Positions 23,491 through 36,111 of a stretch of DNA of 64,000 nucleotides are shown one piece after another. Under the pieces are notes generated by a model. It was not told the DNA's origin and ran no database searches. It saw only the letters and a list, made by a program, of their open reading frames with translations. Position numbers and translations under genes: made by a program. This DNA is from Takifugu bimaculatus (taxonomy: Eukaryota; Chordata; Actinopteri; Tetraodontiformes; Tetraodontidae), in the NCBI GenBank assembly GCA_004026145.2, contig CP034980.1, forward strand, positions 7,121,667 to 7,185,666, written 5' to 3'. Positions within the stretch are counted from its first letter, which is position 1, and every line of letters starts with the position of its first letter.

Positions 23491-26400
23491 TATATGTGAT
23501 GCAGCAGTTCCTGGAGACCTTTCAGTGTTGGCTTGCCCTTATGGGAGTGAAAAAAAGGCTTTTTTTTAAGAACCTAATTGATACAGAGAATGAACTAATC
23601 TGACCAGGTTTGTCACTACAGTACATCTGTGTCTTCCTTCAGACATTCAGTTTCAGCTACAGTATATCCGGCATTATCACTAAATATTGGTTTATATGGA
23701 CAAAAATACATCTAGATGAAAGGTAAAAACAGTGAAAACTCAGCATGGCTCCTTGCAAAAACTTTAAAATTGAGCTTCTACTTAATGATAAATATCTCGT
23801 CTGGACTGTAGAAGCATGCAAGAAGACTTGAGGAAGGAAATAAGTGGGGAGGGGAGAGGACGTCCCCTGGTCCAGGATCAGCGGACTAACAAAGCTTTTA
23901 ATCTCGCTCAGCTCATATCTGTCAGTGATTACTAAAACACCCAATTGTCAAAGAGAGGAGAGACATTTATCTTTGGTTATTTGTTCACCAGGAGGCCACT
24001 GCAGGTATTTGAGCTCTATAACATGCTTGGAATCAAACTGGATCTTTTTAATAGCACCACGGTTTAAAAAGCAGTTTCAAGTATAAGAAAAGCTATGTGT
24101 GAACTTGGAAATCTATTTCTTCTTTTACATCCAATCATGAATTCAATTGACTCTTATTTACTTATTTTTTAATATCCAAGCTGATATTTCTTATATTCTT
24201 ATAGAATATCATGTAAAATGAACTGTGATTGGACTTGATCCAAATAAGTCAGTTAAATCCACTGGCTCAGAAGTGAACTATAGCATACAGCCATATTGTA
24301 CTTTAGGCCACATTAGCTGTAGGCTGAGAGAAGTCCATAATTGGCCACTAACAATGCAGAGCTGGTGTCCTTGTGAGAGCCTTTCATGGTCTGCCAGAAG
24401 TGAGGTCACGGGAGCTTGTCCACCATTAGAGACAGGAGTACTGTTGGAGAGTCCACAGAGTCGGCTGAACTATCCGTGTACTTACACATCCTCTATTGTT
24501 GACAACATCATAGGACATTTTTAGGTCTTTGAAGCATTAAATGTACAGCAACAAGACCTTTCCACAGCACAGTTATTCATCTGAAACTGTATTCTCAAAA
24601 ATGTCTATCCACAGGTTCTTGGAATTATACATAAATGTGGTCAAACAATGGCCCCATCAATGAGTTGAACATTATGCAGAGTTTAAAATGGCTGACACTG
24701 TAAATATCCCAAGTCTGATGCAGAACTCCTGCTGTAAATTAACAGTCCATACAATCACACAGGAGCAGGTTCTGCTGCTCTAATGTTAAATGGCTAAATT
24801 GCTGACTGAGTTGCATAATTTATGAAGAAATGTGTAGCACCGACTCCAATCAGGGCTTCAGCTGAAACCGAAAGTGTTACAGTAAATGAGTCTCCGCCTT
24901 TAACCGTAAATAAAGCAACCTTTTTACTTTTTAAACGAGTTAAACTTTTAAATAGGACTATCTCTTGATGGCAAGTGTTTGACCCTCAGCGATGGAGCAT
25001 GTTAGTTTGTAGGGAAGTGGCACTGGTGTGGGTGCACCATCCTCGCCGCCCTCTTCCTGGTCAGCCACCTCACCCCTGACCCCTACTAATGCCCGCTGTC
25101 GACACACACAGGAAGACGTTTCTAAGGACACTGCGACACTCATTGGCCTCGGCAGCTTGCCAGGAAGGTCACACTGTAGTGACACAGACAGCAAGGTCAC
25201 TGTCGGTGGAAGCTCTGAGGCTCTCATGCCCCAGACAGTCACTTCCTGGTTCCCGTGTCCCAGAAGGGCTACACTGCTACCAGCAGTCATTTAGCTCAAT
25301 GTATTCACTACGAATAGCAGGCAGAAATGCTTTGTGCTCCTTTTCCTTTGTTCCATTTGCTTATCTCTATCCCAAGCATGCACACAAGCACTTTACACAC
25401 GAAAGTAATTGCAAAAGCTGCTTCGTATATTTAATTCACGTCACGCTAATTCTGATAATGCTGCCTATATCAAATGCAAATAGAAATTTATATAAAAGAG
25501 CAGAACAGCAAACCATCCAGTCATGCACTTATTCAAGAGAGGATATTATGTTCACAACACTTGGCCAGTATTTCAGTTCATGTTATTTAATGAGATCATA
25601 ATGAGCAGATTAGTCATCTTGAATATAAAAATATCTTCCTCCAATACCCTTTAAGGAAAATGCTGCCATGTTTTTAATAAAATAATTCATCAGCTTTAAG
25701 CAGTTGTTTTAGATTCACGGCATGCTTTTCGAACTTTTCATTTAGATGTAGAAGACTACGATGAGTTAGCATTATCCTAAAATGAGCCCAGCTGAATGAG
25801 GATATTGTGTTTTGTCTCATTGGGGATTCAGAAGAGCTGAGGGTAAATCAAACCTTTGTGTGGGCCAGATCATTTGAAACAAGCTCTTTCACCTCCAAAT
25901 GTGTGCTAAAGTGGCTAGCGGTAGCTAAATGGCTATTTTTAGAGAATGAAGCACTTTTTGTTCGCAAACTGAAGAAATGAATGGGCAATCTTGTTAATAG
26001 TGGAGCCACTATTAATTTATTGTTATGAGATGTTCATCTTCAAAATCCTGTTTAGAAGTTTTGCAGAAAAGAGAAAGAAGCTCAAATTTGATGTCTGTGA
26101 TTATTGATTTTTCTCTGTTCTTCAGAATGGATAGACTACAAATACACTCTTCATCCTCTAGGTATACTGGAGGCCTTGGTCATATTTATCACATTTTCAG
26201 GAAAGGTGACATATAGCAGTCCTTTCCTTAGCCAACACAAATTAAGAAGGACTCACTCCCATTTAAGTATCATGCATTTCATGTAAAAAACAGCATTAAA
26301 GAAGCACGAATCACGTGGCTTTGCTCCACGTCAGCTCGGTAGGTCCTCTCGTGTTTTGTCGGTGTTGTTTAACTTCATGTAAAATTTCCAAACACCAGTG

Positions 26401-28770
26401 ATGGAAAGTGCAATCCCATTACCTGTTTATCCCATTTATTAGGCTGTTGTAAAAGAAAGGCCTTGATGTATGCACAAGTCGTGCACATGGATATACTGTA
26501 TTTGCTAAACTTGAACCAAAATGTTCCTACATGCAGCAGATGAGAGCCGCAGGCACCCCAGGGGCAGAGGCCCCAATGGAACTGAGCAACTTCATCAGTA
26601 ATGGAACTGTGATTCAGGACTTGACAGAAATACCAAAGTATAGCAGTAAAAAACATAGATAAATCTGTAACTATTGGAAACAAAGAGCACTGAGTGAGTT
26701 CTGAATGAATGACATTTAAGCCTGTTTGAAAATAGACATGACCCAATAAAGCAGATGCTTTGGAAAGCTAATGTCACTGAGTGTTTTGGTGCATTTCTAC
26801 CAGTGTTTTGCATCTAATAATGCTGTTTTCGTTTACATATTGTGTGTCAGGGTTTTCAATATTTCCGTGCTTCCATTGTCTTGTATTTGTGAAAACAATG
26901 CCATCACAATCAATGTTTTATCGCTTCTCCTCCATAGCAGGAGCCTCGCCAACGAATCAACTCCTTCGACTCATTTACCATCTGTGACTGCTGGATAAAC
27001 TGCTGATACAAAACAAATCACCAAATTGTGATTACTAATGATTTATGGAATTTCAGAGTGCAGCACAAGAATTCGCTCGCACGCACTCGTCGAGACATGA
27101 CTTCCACCTGAGGTGAGCATGTCAACGCCGATAAATAAGCACAACGTGAAGCATCGCGGCTGATGGGATTAATGAAAGACCTTGGCTTTGCTGTTGCCAG
27201 CCACTACATTTACTGCTAAAATGCTAACACAGATAAATACAGTGAGGAAGTCTTGCGGCAAAAACTGAACCAAATCATCAATCACATCCAAAACACTGCA
27301 ATAGGCAGACGTGCCCTTGCTTAGTCAGACATACAGAACTACAAGAGAAAACAAAGTCTGTCTGTCTGCTTTCCTTTAACCATGCACTATCCCATATCAG
27401 AGGCAATGCATCAGTCCTTCCATGCTTAACACTCAATAAAACATCAAACGGGATGAAGCTCAGAGCTCTGGACAAATACACGCCTACGCAGATACCAGAT
27501 ACAGCCTGCAAAGTCCTCTCACTCTCTCACACGCTCCTTTCGACATACAAAACAACATAAAATATGCCTGAAAAGAAATCTACTGATGATTTAGCTCATT
27601 AAATGGACAGAGTGCAGCAGCAAACGCAGCATACAAGAGGCCCACTTTGCCTCCCGAATGCTAAATGTGATTTCGATAGGACATTTGTCTGTGGGGGCTT
27701 TTGGTAACCAGGTGATATATTGGCGGTCTGAGCCTCCTATAGCCAGTAAGTGTCAGATACGCAGGAGCTGTCATCAGCTTCTCATCAGGCTCCACTTACC
27801 CCCTGCTGGTCGTACTGCAAGAGACAAGACGGTTCTTTTAAAATTTTTATATCCAGAGGCAAAGACATTTAATGGTCACTGCTCTGCATGTTACATGAGC
27901 AGGTAGAATTATTATTAGACAAAGTTGGACTTTGACAGCTTAGACTGGCTATTTATTATTCAATTATTTTAAATATTTCAGGGGACCAACAGGACGCACA
28001 TGCAGTCATTAATATTTTAAGCCTTGGATTACAAAGGACAGCAGCTTGCACTTGTCTGGTATTGATCAAGAGGGCAGCATATTCTCTCCTCCTGAAGAAG
28101 AACACAGTATCCTTCTGTTTGTTAGTGTGCAGCTTACACCCTGTCTAAGATGGTCTTAATTTCCATCTGACAGGCAGGAAGCAGGATGTGCTATGGTATT
28201 ACAGAAGTAAGAAGAAATTAAACAAGATCTCAAGAACAATGTTAACAGACGCAACGATGGACTGGACTGAGGGAGCAGTCTCATTAGGTGTAACTGGTAG
28301 ACTCAATCAGTTCTTTGTAGAGGGAGATAAAAGGGATAGAGCAGGCACGGAGAGACACGCACCATCAGGGCTATAATGTGGCGACTGTGCAAAAGTCATT
28401 TCCTGCACTCTCAGATGCTGTTGCAAAGACAGAGCCAAACAGCCACAATTATGCCCCATCCACCGGCAGCCACCCCAGGTGATCTAGCAAAGAATGGGTT
28501 TTCTCTGCACACCGGCATCTCCTTTCTCAGCAAACACGCACGCCACAAGCACACACAGATCCATTTTACACTCTGCTGAGCTACAAAAATACAAGAAATT
28601 ACAACCCAACATACCTCCAAAAGCCATCGATGACAATTCTATTCATCCTAACTTTCTCTCTGGTATAAAATTATCTCACATTTTGTCCTTCCCAGCATTA
28701 AGCTCCACAATATCCCCTTTTTTAAAAAACCTGAAGGGTGCCATTAACATTCCGGAGTCTGTGTCCTTAC
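23491..28770. other. Unique non-coding sequence
   Basis: No gene or mobile element was recognised in 5.3 kb. Open frames on both strands at 24958-25294 have no known domain. Two tiny minus-strand splice-bounded segments (26423-26443 and 27800-27814) are reported as observations only. A plus-strand segment at 27057-27112 has an acceptor (TTATGGAATTTCAG), a donor (GAG|GTGAGC) and one open frame, but no recognisable product. Confidence 0.5.
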
Positions 28771-29411
28771 CTTCAAATGCAGTCCACAAATCTATAGTCC
28801 ACAAAGCTTCCCAAAGCTCAGCGGCAGCGCACAAAAAAGGGAAAATCCTCCAAGTGTCTCTCCGAACCCAATTCAATAGCCTCTTCTGATCAGAACTTAC
28901 TTTTAGTGATGTCCTTGGTTGATTCTGCACATAATCCACTTCCCTCCTGCCTGCCCTGGTTCAGGAGAATTTATTCTCGGCTTCCTCTCTCCCCGTTATT
29001 CGACCTGAGCACAGGAAAACTGATGTATTCTACAGGAACATGCGCGTGTGTGCTGAGTGAGACACTGTGGGTTCCTCTTCGGTGCCCACCAGCAGCTCTC
29101 CACTGCGAGCCAATCCAGCCGGTGTCCACAGCTCTCGCTCTGCCTTCAAGAATGAAATTCAGCCACTCGCCCCCAACAACACAAGGAGGTTTTCTCCTCC
29201 AGGTTGGAAACTTTCAGACACCTCTTCCAAAGCTAAGAGAGGTGAGAGCTTGGTCCCGCTGATGCCTGCCGACGTGACATTTTCCTCGATATCCTTCCTT
29301 CTCACTGAAATTTTTGATCCTCTTCCTTCTCCAATATGCCCGGTATGCTCAGCTCCAGAATGGATGCTGCGAGAGAAGCAGAGTGAGGCAGGCTGCACCG
29401 TTCTCCTACTC

Positions 29412-29415
<4 letters not shown>
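28771..29415 (-). promoter_or_regulatory. Candidate minus-strand promoter / 5' exon region
   Basis: Read on the minus strand, a (GA)n tract (29416-29443) is followed by GC-balanced, purine-rich sequence. Two donor-like sites follow: ACTAAAA|GTAAGT (cut at 28901/28900) and TTTGAAG|GTAAGG (cut at 28771/28770). GA-repeat, then moderately CpG-rich leader, then a consensus donor is a common layout of vertebrate first exons. No TATA box or firm start was identified, and the plus strand also has a donor-like site (GAGAG|GTGAGA near 29239). If real, it could be an alternative start for the putative minus-strand gene. Confidence 0.25.
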
Positions 29416-29449
<34 letters not shown>

Positions 29450-29458
29450 TCACTCACT
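29416..29458. repeat. (TC)n plus (CACT)n microsatellite
   Basis: About 14 TC units followed by CCTCACTCACTCACTC. Frames over it are composed of Ser-Leu or Arg-Glu repeats and are artefacts. Confidence 0.97.
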
Positions 29459-31475
29459 CGTGCTGTCGCCCTCCCTTCTCCCTGCACCTCCCCACCCTTT
29501 CATTTTCTCTCTCCTCCTCTCCTTTCCTCTTGCTCTCACAGACACATTGAGATATGCACTTCTCTGGCTTTTCACAATTACTGTGGTGCCATTGCCAGCC
29601 ATGTCAACCAGGAAGATTCGCCTCCCAAACTCCAGAGGGGAACAAATAGCTCCTGTTAAATATGTAACGTTAAATTGATCTGCAAAATAGAAAGAGAACA
29701 GAGCCAATATGCAGTTCTGCAACCTGACAACTCCACATCCCTGTAGTTTACATCATGTTGCTCCTTTTTGTTAATTTGTTTTTGTTTTATTTGCTGGAGG
29801 TTTTCTAACGCCTGAAAACTCCATTGTGGCTTAAAAGAGGACGGTGCAGGACGCTGCACAGAAATGACCACAATGACTAGCAGTCGTAGAGTTATATAAT
29901 TAGCCGCCTCGATATGTCAGACTCGTGGTATCGTACATACAGAGTAATTATGAGCTCAGAGAGGAACGCACAAAGGAGAAAAGACAATTGAACCAAAAAA
30001 CAAACAAACTATGAAACACTTCTAATAAAGCCTCCCACGCACAGCTGACCTCCCACTCTCCGTCTACCGAGACCTGGCATGCTTAATTTGACATGTACCG
30101 AGAGCCGCATGTCAACAAGACAAGCTGCTTTTACACACCTCCTGTGAAGTAGTAATATTAATGTGGCCGGTTTTGGGTCAGGGCTGCAAAGCCAGATTGT
30201 TTTCTGTTTGTCTGCTTTATCTGCAGCGTATATCAATCAATCAGGCTGTGCCAACAAACTGACAATTAAACCTGGCAGTCATGTAGAACTGCAACAAGAA
30301 GCAAAGATTATATTGATTACATGCTGGCTTTATTTGCAGTCGCTCTTGATTAGAGGTTGCTGACCTTGATATTATTGAGACAAGGCAACATGTCATCAGC
30401 ACCCCGTCACTAAAGCTCTGAGTCTAGAACCTCCAGCAGCTCACTTGCTTATGTTCCGTCCATCAACGTGGAGAGTCGGATAAAAAATGTCAGCGTGTTT
30501 CTAATGTGAAAACTGCTGCAGTTTTGGAGCTGGACAATGTTATATGGTAGTAATGGCATGGCTGCCCTCAGTGGGAAAATAATGTCCGCTCACACCCTTT
30601 GGTGCATTATTGTTGTCTGAAATTTCATCTGAAGTTAGATTATTCTTCACACTTATGAATGAGGACATGCAGATTTAAAAAAAATAACGCCAGGTTCCAA
30701 ACAGCTGTGGCCAAAAGGGTAAATTGTTTCTTCCAGTTGCAATTTCCAACAACAAAAAGTCACTTTCATTTAATTTTCAGTTAAGTGATGCCGATAAACA
30801 CCTGCATGAAAATCAAAGTGACTAGAAACCCATTTTTTTTCCAGCCCAAGACATTGATGCTCTCACAAGCAACCAAAAGAGTAGCTTATTAAAACTGTAG
30901 GAACCTTCTCTTTTTGAGCTTTTTTTGCCATTGAAACTAATGGCTGCACTAATTTTTTGGCAGTTAGCACGTAGCTGTATCCATTACATAAGCTGTTGCC
31001 TCAAGTGTAATCAGTGTTAGATGAATTCAAGCTCTATAATCACTCATCTATTGTTGCTCACATGAGCTCTAACCCCATATTTAACTCCCTACCAGACTTT
31101 TGTGTCCGTTTTACATTTGTCCACCATCTTGGTGGTTCCATAACCGTGTAGACTGGTTAATGATGAGGGGGTCATACTTCCTATACATTCAACAATATCA
31201 GTGAGGAATGTTGTGCTATTGTTTAGTAACATTTGGTCTTCAGGTTTTCAAGATGAACATTTCTCTATTTGAAACTTGACAGATTGGTCACGGTGGCCGA
31301 GACTTTCTTTGGAGCCACAGTCTCCTGCTCTGTAGTACAGCTTGCAGATAAGCCTGGGTAAGCCCTCTGGCTGAAGCATTACCATGGCGCTTCCAGAATC
31401 ACATTATCTAAGTAGCACAGTTTTCAAACGTCCACACATGTGCCACACCAGTAACACCAGCAGAACTCATTTAGT
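29459..31475. other. Unique non-coding sequence with an enhancer-like block
   Basis: Pyrimidine-rich to about 29540, then ordinary AT-rich sequence. The block at 30160-30400 is listed separately as a candidate regulatory element. No gene or mobile element was recognised. Confidence 0.5.
30160..30410. promoter_or_regulatory. Candidate enhancer with tandem PBX/HOX-type sites
   Basis: ATCAATCAATCAG at 30232-30244 is a tandem ATCA/TGAT array of the PBX/HOX/MEIS type. It is followed by ATATTGATTACATGC (about 30309-30323) and CTTGATTAGAGG (about 30346-30357). The block is unique and has the even composition often seen in deeply conserved fish non-coding elements. This is motif-based inference; no alignment was possible. 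Confidence 0.3.
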
Positions 31476-32063
31476 TTAGTTTATTTATTTAATTTTCAAC
31501 ATGTACAACAAAATAAGACACAATTTTAGCTTGTACCATCAGATGGTGATCGAAAAAACAAATTGAAGAGTCAACAACACAAAGGCATAATCATTCTGTG
31601 TAGCCCTCCAGAGTTACGCTGGTTAACAATATTTTGAAAGGCACCACGTTGAGACATTGCTTTAATTCATTCTTTTGACCGTTTCATAGTTTCCCCCCAA
31701 ACATGGACACACAAACAGTTTTTCTTGTTCCTACATTTGCTTTCATGATGTAAAACAATGCCCTTAAATCACATTTTCCTTCCCTCTTAATTAAGTGTTG
31801 CTGAATGTTTCCTGGTAACTGTTTTCTTGCTGTTGTGTTTATGCTTTGAACGTGATTTGTGCAGTTTGATAATCTATCTGATCCCTGAGTTTAACTATCC
31901 CTGATTGCAGAAGCAGTAGATGAGCCTGGGCCCTGTAGCCAGCCTGGTTTATTATCCTGATTGCTCTGTTCTCTGGAATGTATAGAGATTGTAGTGAATT
32001 CCAATAATTGCTGCCCCGGATCTCCTCAGAGTAAATCAGATATGGTGATACGAGTGCTCAGCA
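31476..32063 (-). pseudogene. Non-LTR retrotransposon reverse transcriptase, 3' fragment, broken
   Basis: The minus strand decodes the C-terminal end of a LINE reverse transcriptase of the jockey/CR1/L2-like type. It starts YLIYSEEIRGSNYWNSLQSL, then has IPENRAIRIINQAGYRAQA (the characteristic RAIRII-AGYR motif) and LRDQIDYQTAQITFKA. A stop and frameshift follow, after which ARKQLPGNIQQHLIKREGK continues in another frame. At least one further stop interrupts VSMFGGKL-NGQKNELKQCLN. The fragment ends near a TAAATAAATAAAC tail (plus-strand 31477-31490). It is 5'-truncated, as is usual for LINEs, and dead. The exact clade is uncertain. Confidence 0.82.
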
Positions 32064-35000
32064 CTCCACCAGGCAAACTAAACTACCATAATTATTGACT
32101 AGATTTAACTATATAACTGAGTTATCTGGCAGACAGGGTGGCAAACAGACAGAGAGACAGACAGGCAGACAGCTGTCACAAAACCTCCTTGGCAGAGGTA
32201 ATTATAAGGCATGCAGGCATCATGATTGCAATTGCAGCATATGCCAGTTGGAGGTTGAGCCAAGTTGTGAAACAACACTGCTTAAAACATTATTACTGCA
32301 ATAAATAATCATGTGAAAGCAACAACAAAAGGAATCGTTGCAATTAACATTATTTGTTTAATAGTTTCTTTGTGATGGAACAGACCGTCTGAATCAAGCG
32401 AGCGAAGTCTTCACTCTACGTTGTGATCCAAAACAGTTGTTCCAGATGTTTTATTTTGGATTTATTTAAGCTTCACTCTCCAGTGATCGAATCTCAAAAG
32501 CAGCTCTTTGATTTTTGTGTTTTCAACCATTTTTGTTGTGGTAAATGTGCCTCTTTTATTCGGTATTAACCATTAATTAACAGCAACGTGAGTTTAACTG
32601 TATAACATTTTCACTGAACATTTTGTCGGGGAAAGGAAATGGGACAGAACGTGCTGGATGTCTCCATGTCTGTGAGGACAATAAAGCTCCAGAGCCCCAG
32701 ATTTAGGAAACTTGATGTTTTTGAGAAAATAATCAAAAGAACAGTCCCCATCAGGCAACAACTGGATTGTTGCCATCAGCTATTTGGGTATCATGGATTT
32801 TGTTTGACTGTCCAATGTGTGTGCACAACTGGCTGATAGCTTTGGCAACAGGAATCCCAGAAAATGTTGTGCCACGCTTTTGGCCCTGGGGTAAGTTAAA
32901 TGACTCGTCTCCCCGTTTCGCAACAGTGAAAAGGAAACCCTCACATGTTGAGCAAAAACTAACTGACGAGGGGAACCCTCATTAGGTCTCATTAAAGCAA
33001 AGATCAGATGCCAACAACAATGTGATGTGCAAGCTTTAACTTTGTAGTTCTGAAGAGACGGTGTGCTTCGATGTTCTGGGTGTATTTCACAGGTACAAAC
33101 CTGAAATCATATTATGCTGAGTTGAAGGTGCACGAATGGAATGTCTGAAATTAGCTCCAGAGCAGACGAGTTTGCTGCTATTGACTGCAGGAGTGTCATT
33201 TATCACTTTGTTCTGTTGCATTATGGAGGGGACGAGTCCATCGAGGAGTTCATCCACACATCAGTTTTGGGTGTTTGAGGTGTTAAAGGCAACCAGGATG
33301 TATTACTCAGCCTCTGCTGGAGCAACTCAATGGTTGTTGAAGTCTTTGGCTTAAATTACCAATGAGTTACTCTAGTCAGAAGGATTGTTTTTTTAGACAA
33401 GGAGACAATATTACTTTTAATTGACTGATTCATTTTATTAGAACTCTATACGTGGGTATGGTGCAATTGTTAAAATTTAAATATGAAAATAAATCTTTAA
33501 AATAATGCCTGTTTGTGATACCCGAGTTTCAGACTCAATTTAATGTTTTTCTTTCTCATCTATGACAGTGATGAGTGCAAAAGTGGGTAAAAAATTGAGA
33601 AACTAGGACTTTGTTGCATAAAACACTGCCTTTAAGTTGCAGAAGAAGCTACAAACTGTTTACTTTCCTCTAGTTGTTCTTGTGCAGAAGGAAGAAGTGG
33701 CTCTTATTTTATCATTCCAGTTTAGTGACTCCAACTCCCACATATGTAAACATGTGATATTGTGGCCCATCATCCCCTGCTGCGCCTGGAAAGGTCATCA
33801 CTGTCGTGTGTGAATCAGCTCATGTGACTATTTATGGATTTCATTAATAACCATCAGTAGAATGGTTGGAATTACATAAAATCATTGTACAAATGTCATA
33901 AACTATTAGATATGACTTTAATTTGCTGCAGCCTTGTTAAATTTTAAGCTTATTTTCATGATCCAGGAAATGTGTAACTTTAAATATTGCATAAATCCAG
34001 TGTCGTCGGCTGCACAGACACAAACCTTTAACAGAAATGGAAGGGGGAAAAAAAGTGGAAAAGTCTCTTTGTATGGTCAACATATACTACATTACTCTTA
34101 AACTATCCTGATACAAAAAGAGAGGGAAAGATTAAATAGTGCAAAAGTGTGCCGATTAAATGGCCTTTTGTTCCACTAGAACCTGCACTGTAGGGGAAAG
34201 CACCACAGGCTACATGCTTCTATTTCAGCCCTCATGTTGAGAGAATGTGCAGGAAAACTGTAAATAGCCAACCTGAACAACCCTCGTTGATAGCAATAAG
34301 TGTTGGTGACCGGATGCCTGAGACGCACACCACTGATGCGTTCTGCATTCCTGAATCACGGCCATAAGAAAAGATTCAGAAGGAAATGTCATTTTCTTGC
34401 AACCGCATAGACAAACAGACCACAGACGTGGTGGAGAAAAGAAAATAACATGTCCCATGTTTCTCATCATGAGGAAGAACAGAACCGGGTTTACTGTCCA
34501 GGAAACATAATGACATAATAATATTATTGATAAGGACCGAGTTTCCCCCATAAAAATAAATAAAAACATCACTGCCCCGATTTACGGCAGAAGAAAGGTT
34601 TCCTTCTTTTTGCGGGTGACTGAATGCCAAATGGTTTTTGAGCTGCACTGACATTTGACAGAGTCGTGGCATCATGGCAACGATCCTAAAGAAAAGAACA
34701 CATCACAGGTCCTAGTGGACCTGGTGTCAGGAGCCCAGGGAGCTTTTCTCAACATTTCTGTTGAGGTAGCGATGGTTGACTCCAGCAACAGGAAGCTCAT
34801 GTCAAAGGGATGGTAAGAAGATTGGGGAATGTTCAGCTCCCAACCGCAGATGAAAGTGCAGTTTTATTTATTCTGCATTGAAAGGTTTTTTAAAAAAAAG
34901 TATCTTAAATAAAACTTCAGAAATAATTGTTAGGAACACACACATCTAAAACCACTTGTAATGAAGTACACAATGTAGGAGAAATGAGAACAACCTTCAG

Positions 35001-36111
35001 TAATCAAAATGAAAGGAGTCCATCGTGACCAGTTTGGCCACTTGATGCAGATCAGGTTCAGGCATAGAGCTCCACAGTTAGTAAGTCCAAACGCGAAGCA
35101 GCACAGTTAAACAGTTCTAGCTTTTTGAGATTTGAAAAGAGCTTCAGCTCTGTGCCAAAGGTAGCGACTTACACATTTACACATGTGATGAAAGAGGAGC
35201 TCCAGATGCTAGAGGTGTTACATAGAACAAGCAGCATTGCTTTGTTAGGAGCTGCAGTAGTAGCCCAGTAATAGCATTGACCTACTGTGTGACATCGTCT
35301 CCTAATGTGGTATCTTAAAAGTGAAAACACATCCGACGCCAGCAGAAGGTGTTCTTCAGTGCAAATGAGGATTCCAGCGTCACCTTGCCGTGACCTTCCA
35401 CGAACAGGTTTGAAATCACCCAACAACACTGCATTATTGCACAATAATGTATAATTATCCCTCAAATCTTGAGAACAGCGTTGCTTTTCCCCTGTGTACC
35501 GGCTTCCTCCTCAAATGCAGCGTTAGGCCATCACCAGTTGCTGAATAAGGCTATTTTGAAACCTCGGGTGCTTTGATGTCGTGAGCATGTTTCTTTAATC
35601 AAGAACTATTCAAGGAGATAATAGCTTGGTAGATAATAAAATGAATATGATGCAGTGGTCATTAAGGATTAAAGAATGAAAATTACAAGTGAATGGACAA
35701 GAAAGCCCTGAAGACTTCCCCACCCTTCATAACTCACCGCCACATGCCCACAGAAACAGCTATGCTGCAATACCCAACCCTCACTTCCTGACATTAAATA
35801 TACCAGTATGCATTAGTTCATCACGTTCATGAAGTTATGATCAGGAAGCTGCTTTTAATGGACACTTAGTTCAGTTTTATCGACGTCTTAGGCGAGCCGC
35901 TACAGTGAGAAGCCATGAATCCATGCAGCTTATATAAACAAAACAACGGTTAACAACGTGAATCGTTTTACATCAAACTTTAGATCTAACTGCATACAAT
36001 AATTAGATCTCCCCGATGGAGCTGCTCTGTCCCTCTTTTTATCTCCACTGTTTTGTTTCTCAAAGCTGTTTTGGTATTTGCTCTGCATGCAAAAATGTGT
36101 TGTACTCTTTA
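32064..36111. other. Unique non-coding sequence
   Basis: An imperfect CAGA-rich run lies at about 32146-32172. The stretch 33820-33960 is AT-rich with multiple homeodomain cores (ATTTATGGATTTCATTAATAA). The frame at 32639-32836 is matched by an open minus-strand frame and has no domain. A donor-like GTAAGTTA near 32893 lacks a good acceptor. No gene is called. Confidence 0.5.

Noticed and set aside
28494..28889. 131-codon plus-strand frame
   Set aside because: No recognisable domain, no good splice context, and it overlaps the more plausible minus-strand 5'-exon-like region.
29067..29678. 203-codon plus-strand frame, the longest in the window
   Set aside because: It runs through the (TC)n microsatellite as a Ser-Leu repeat and has no domain either side.
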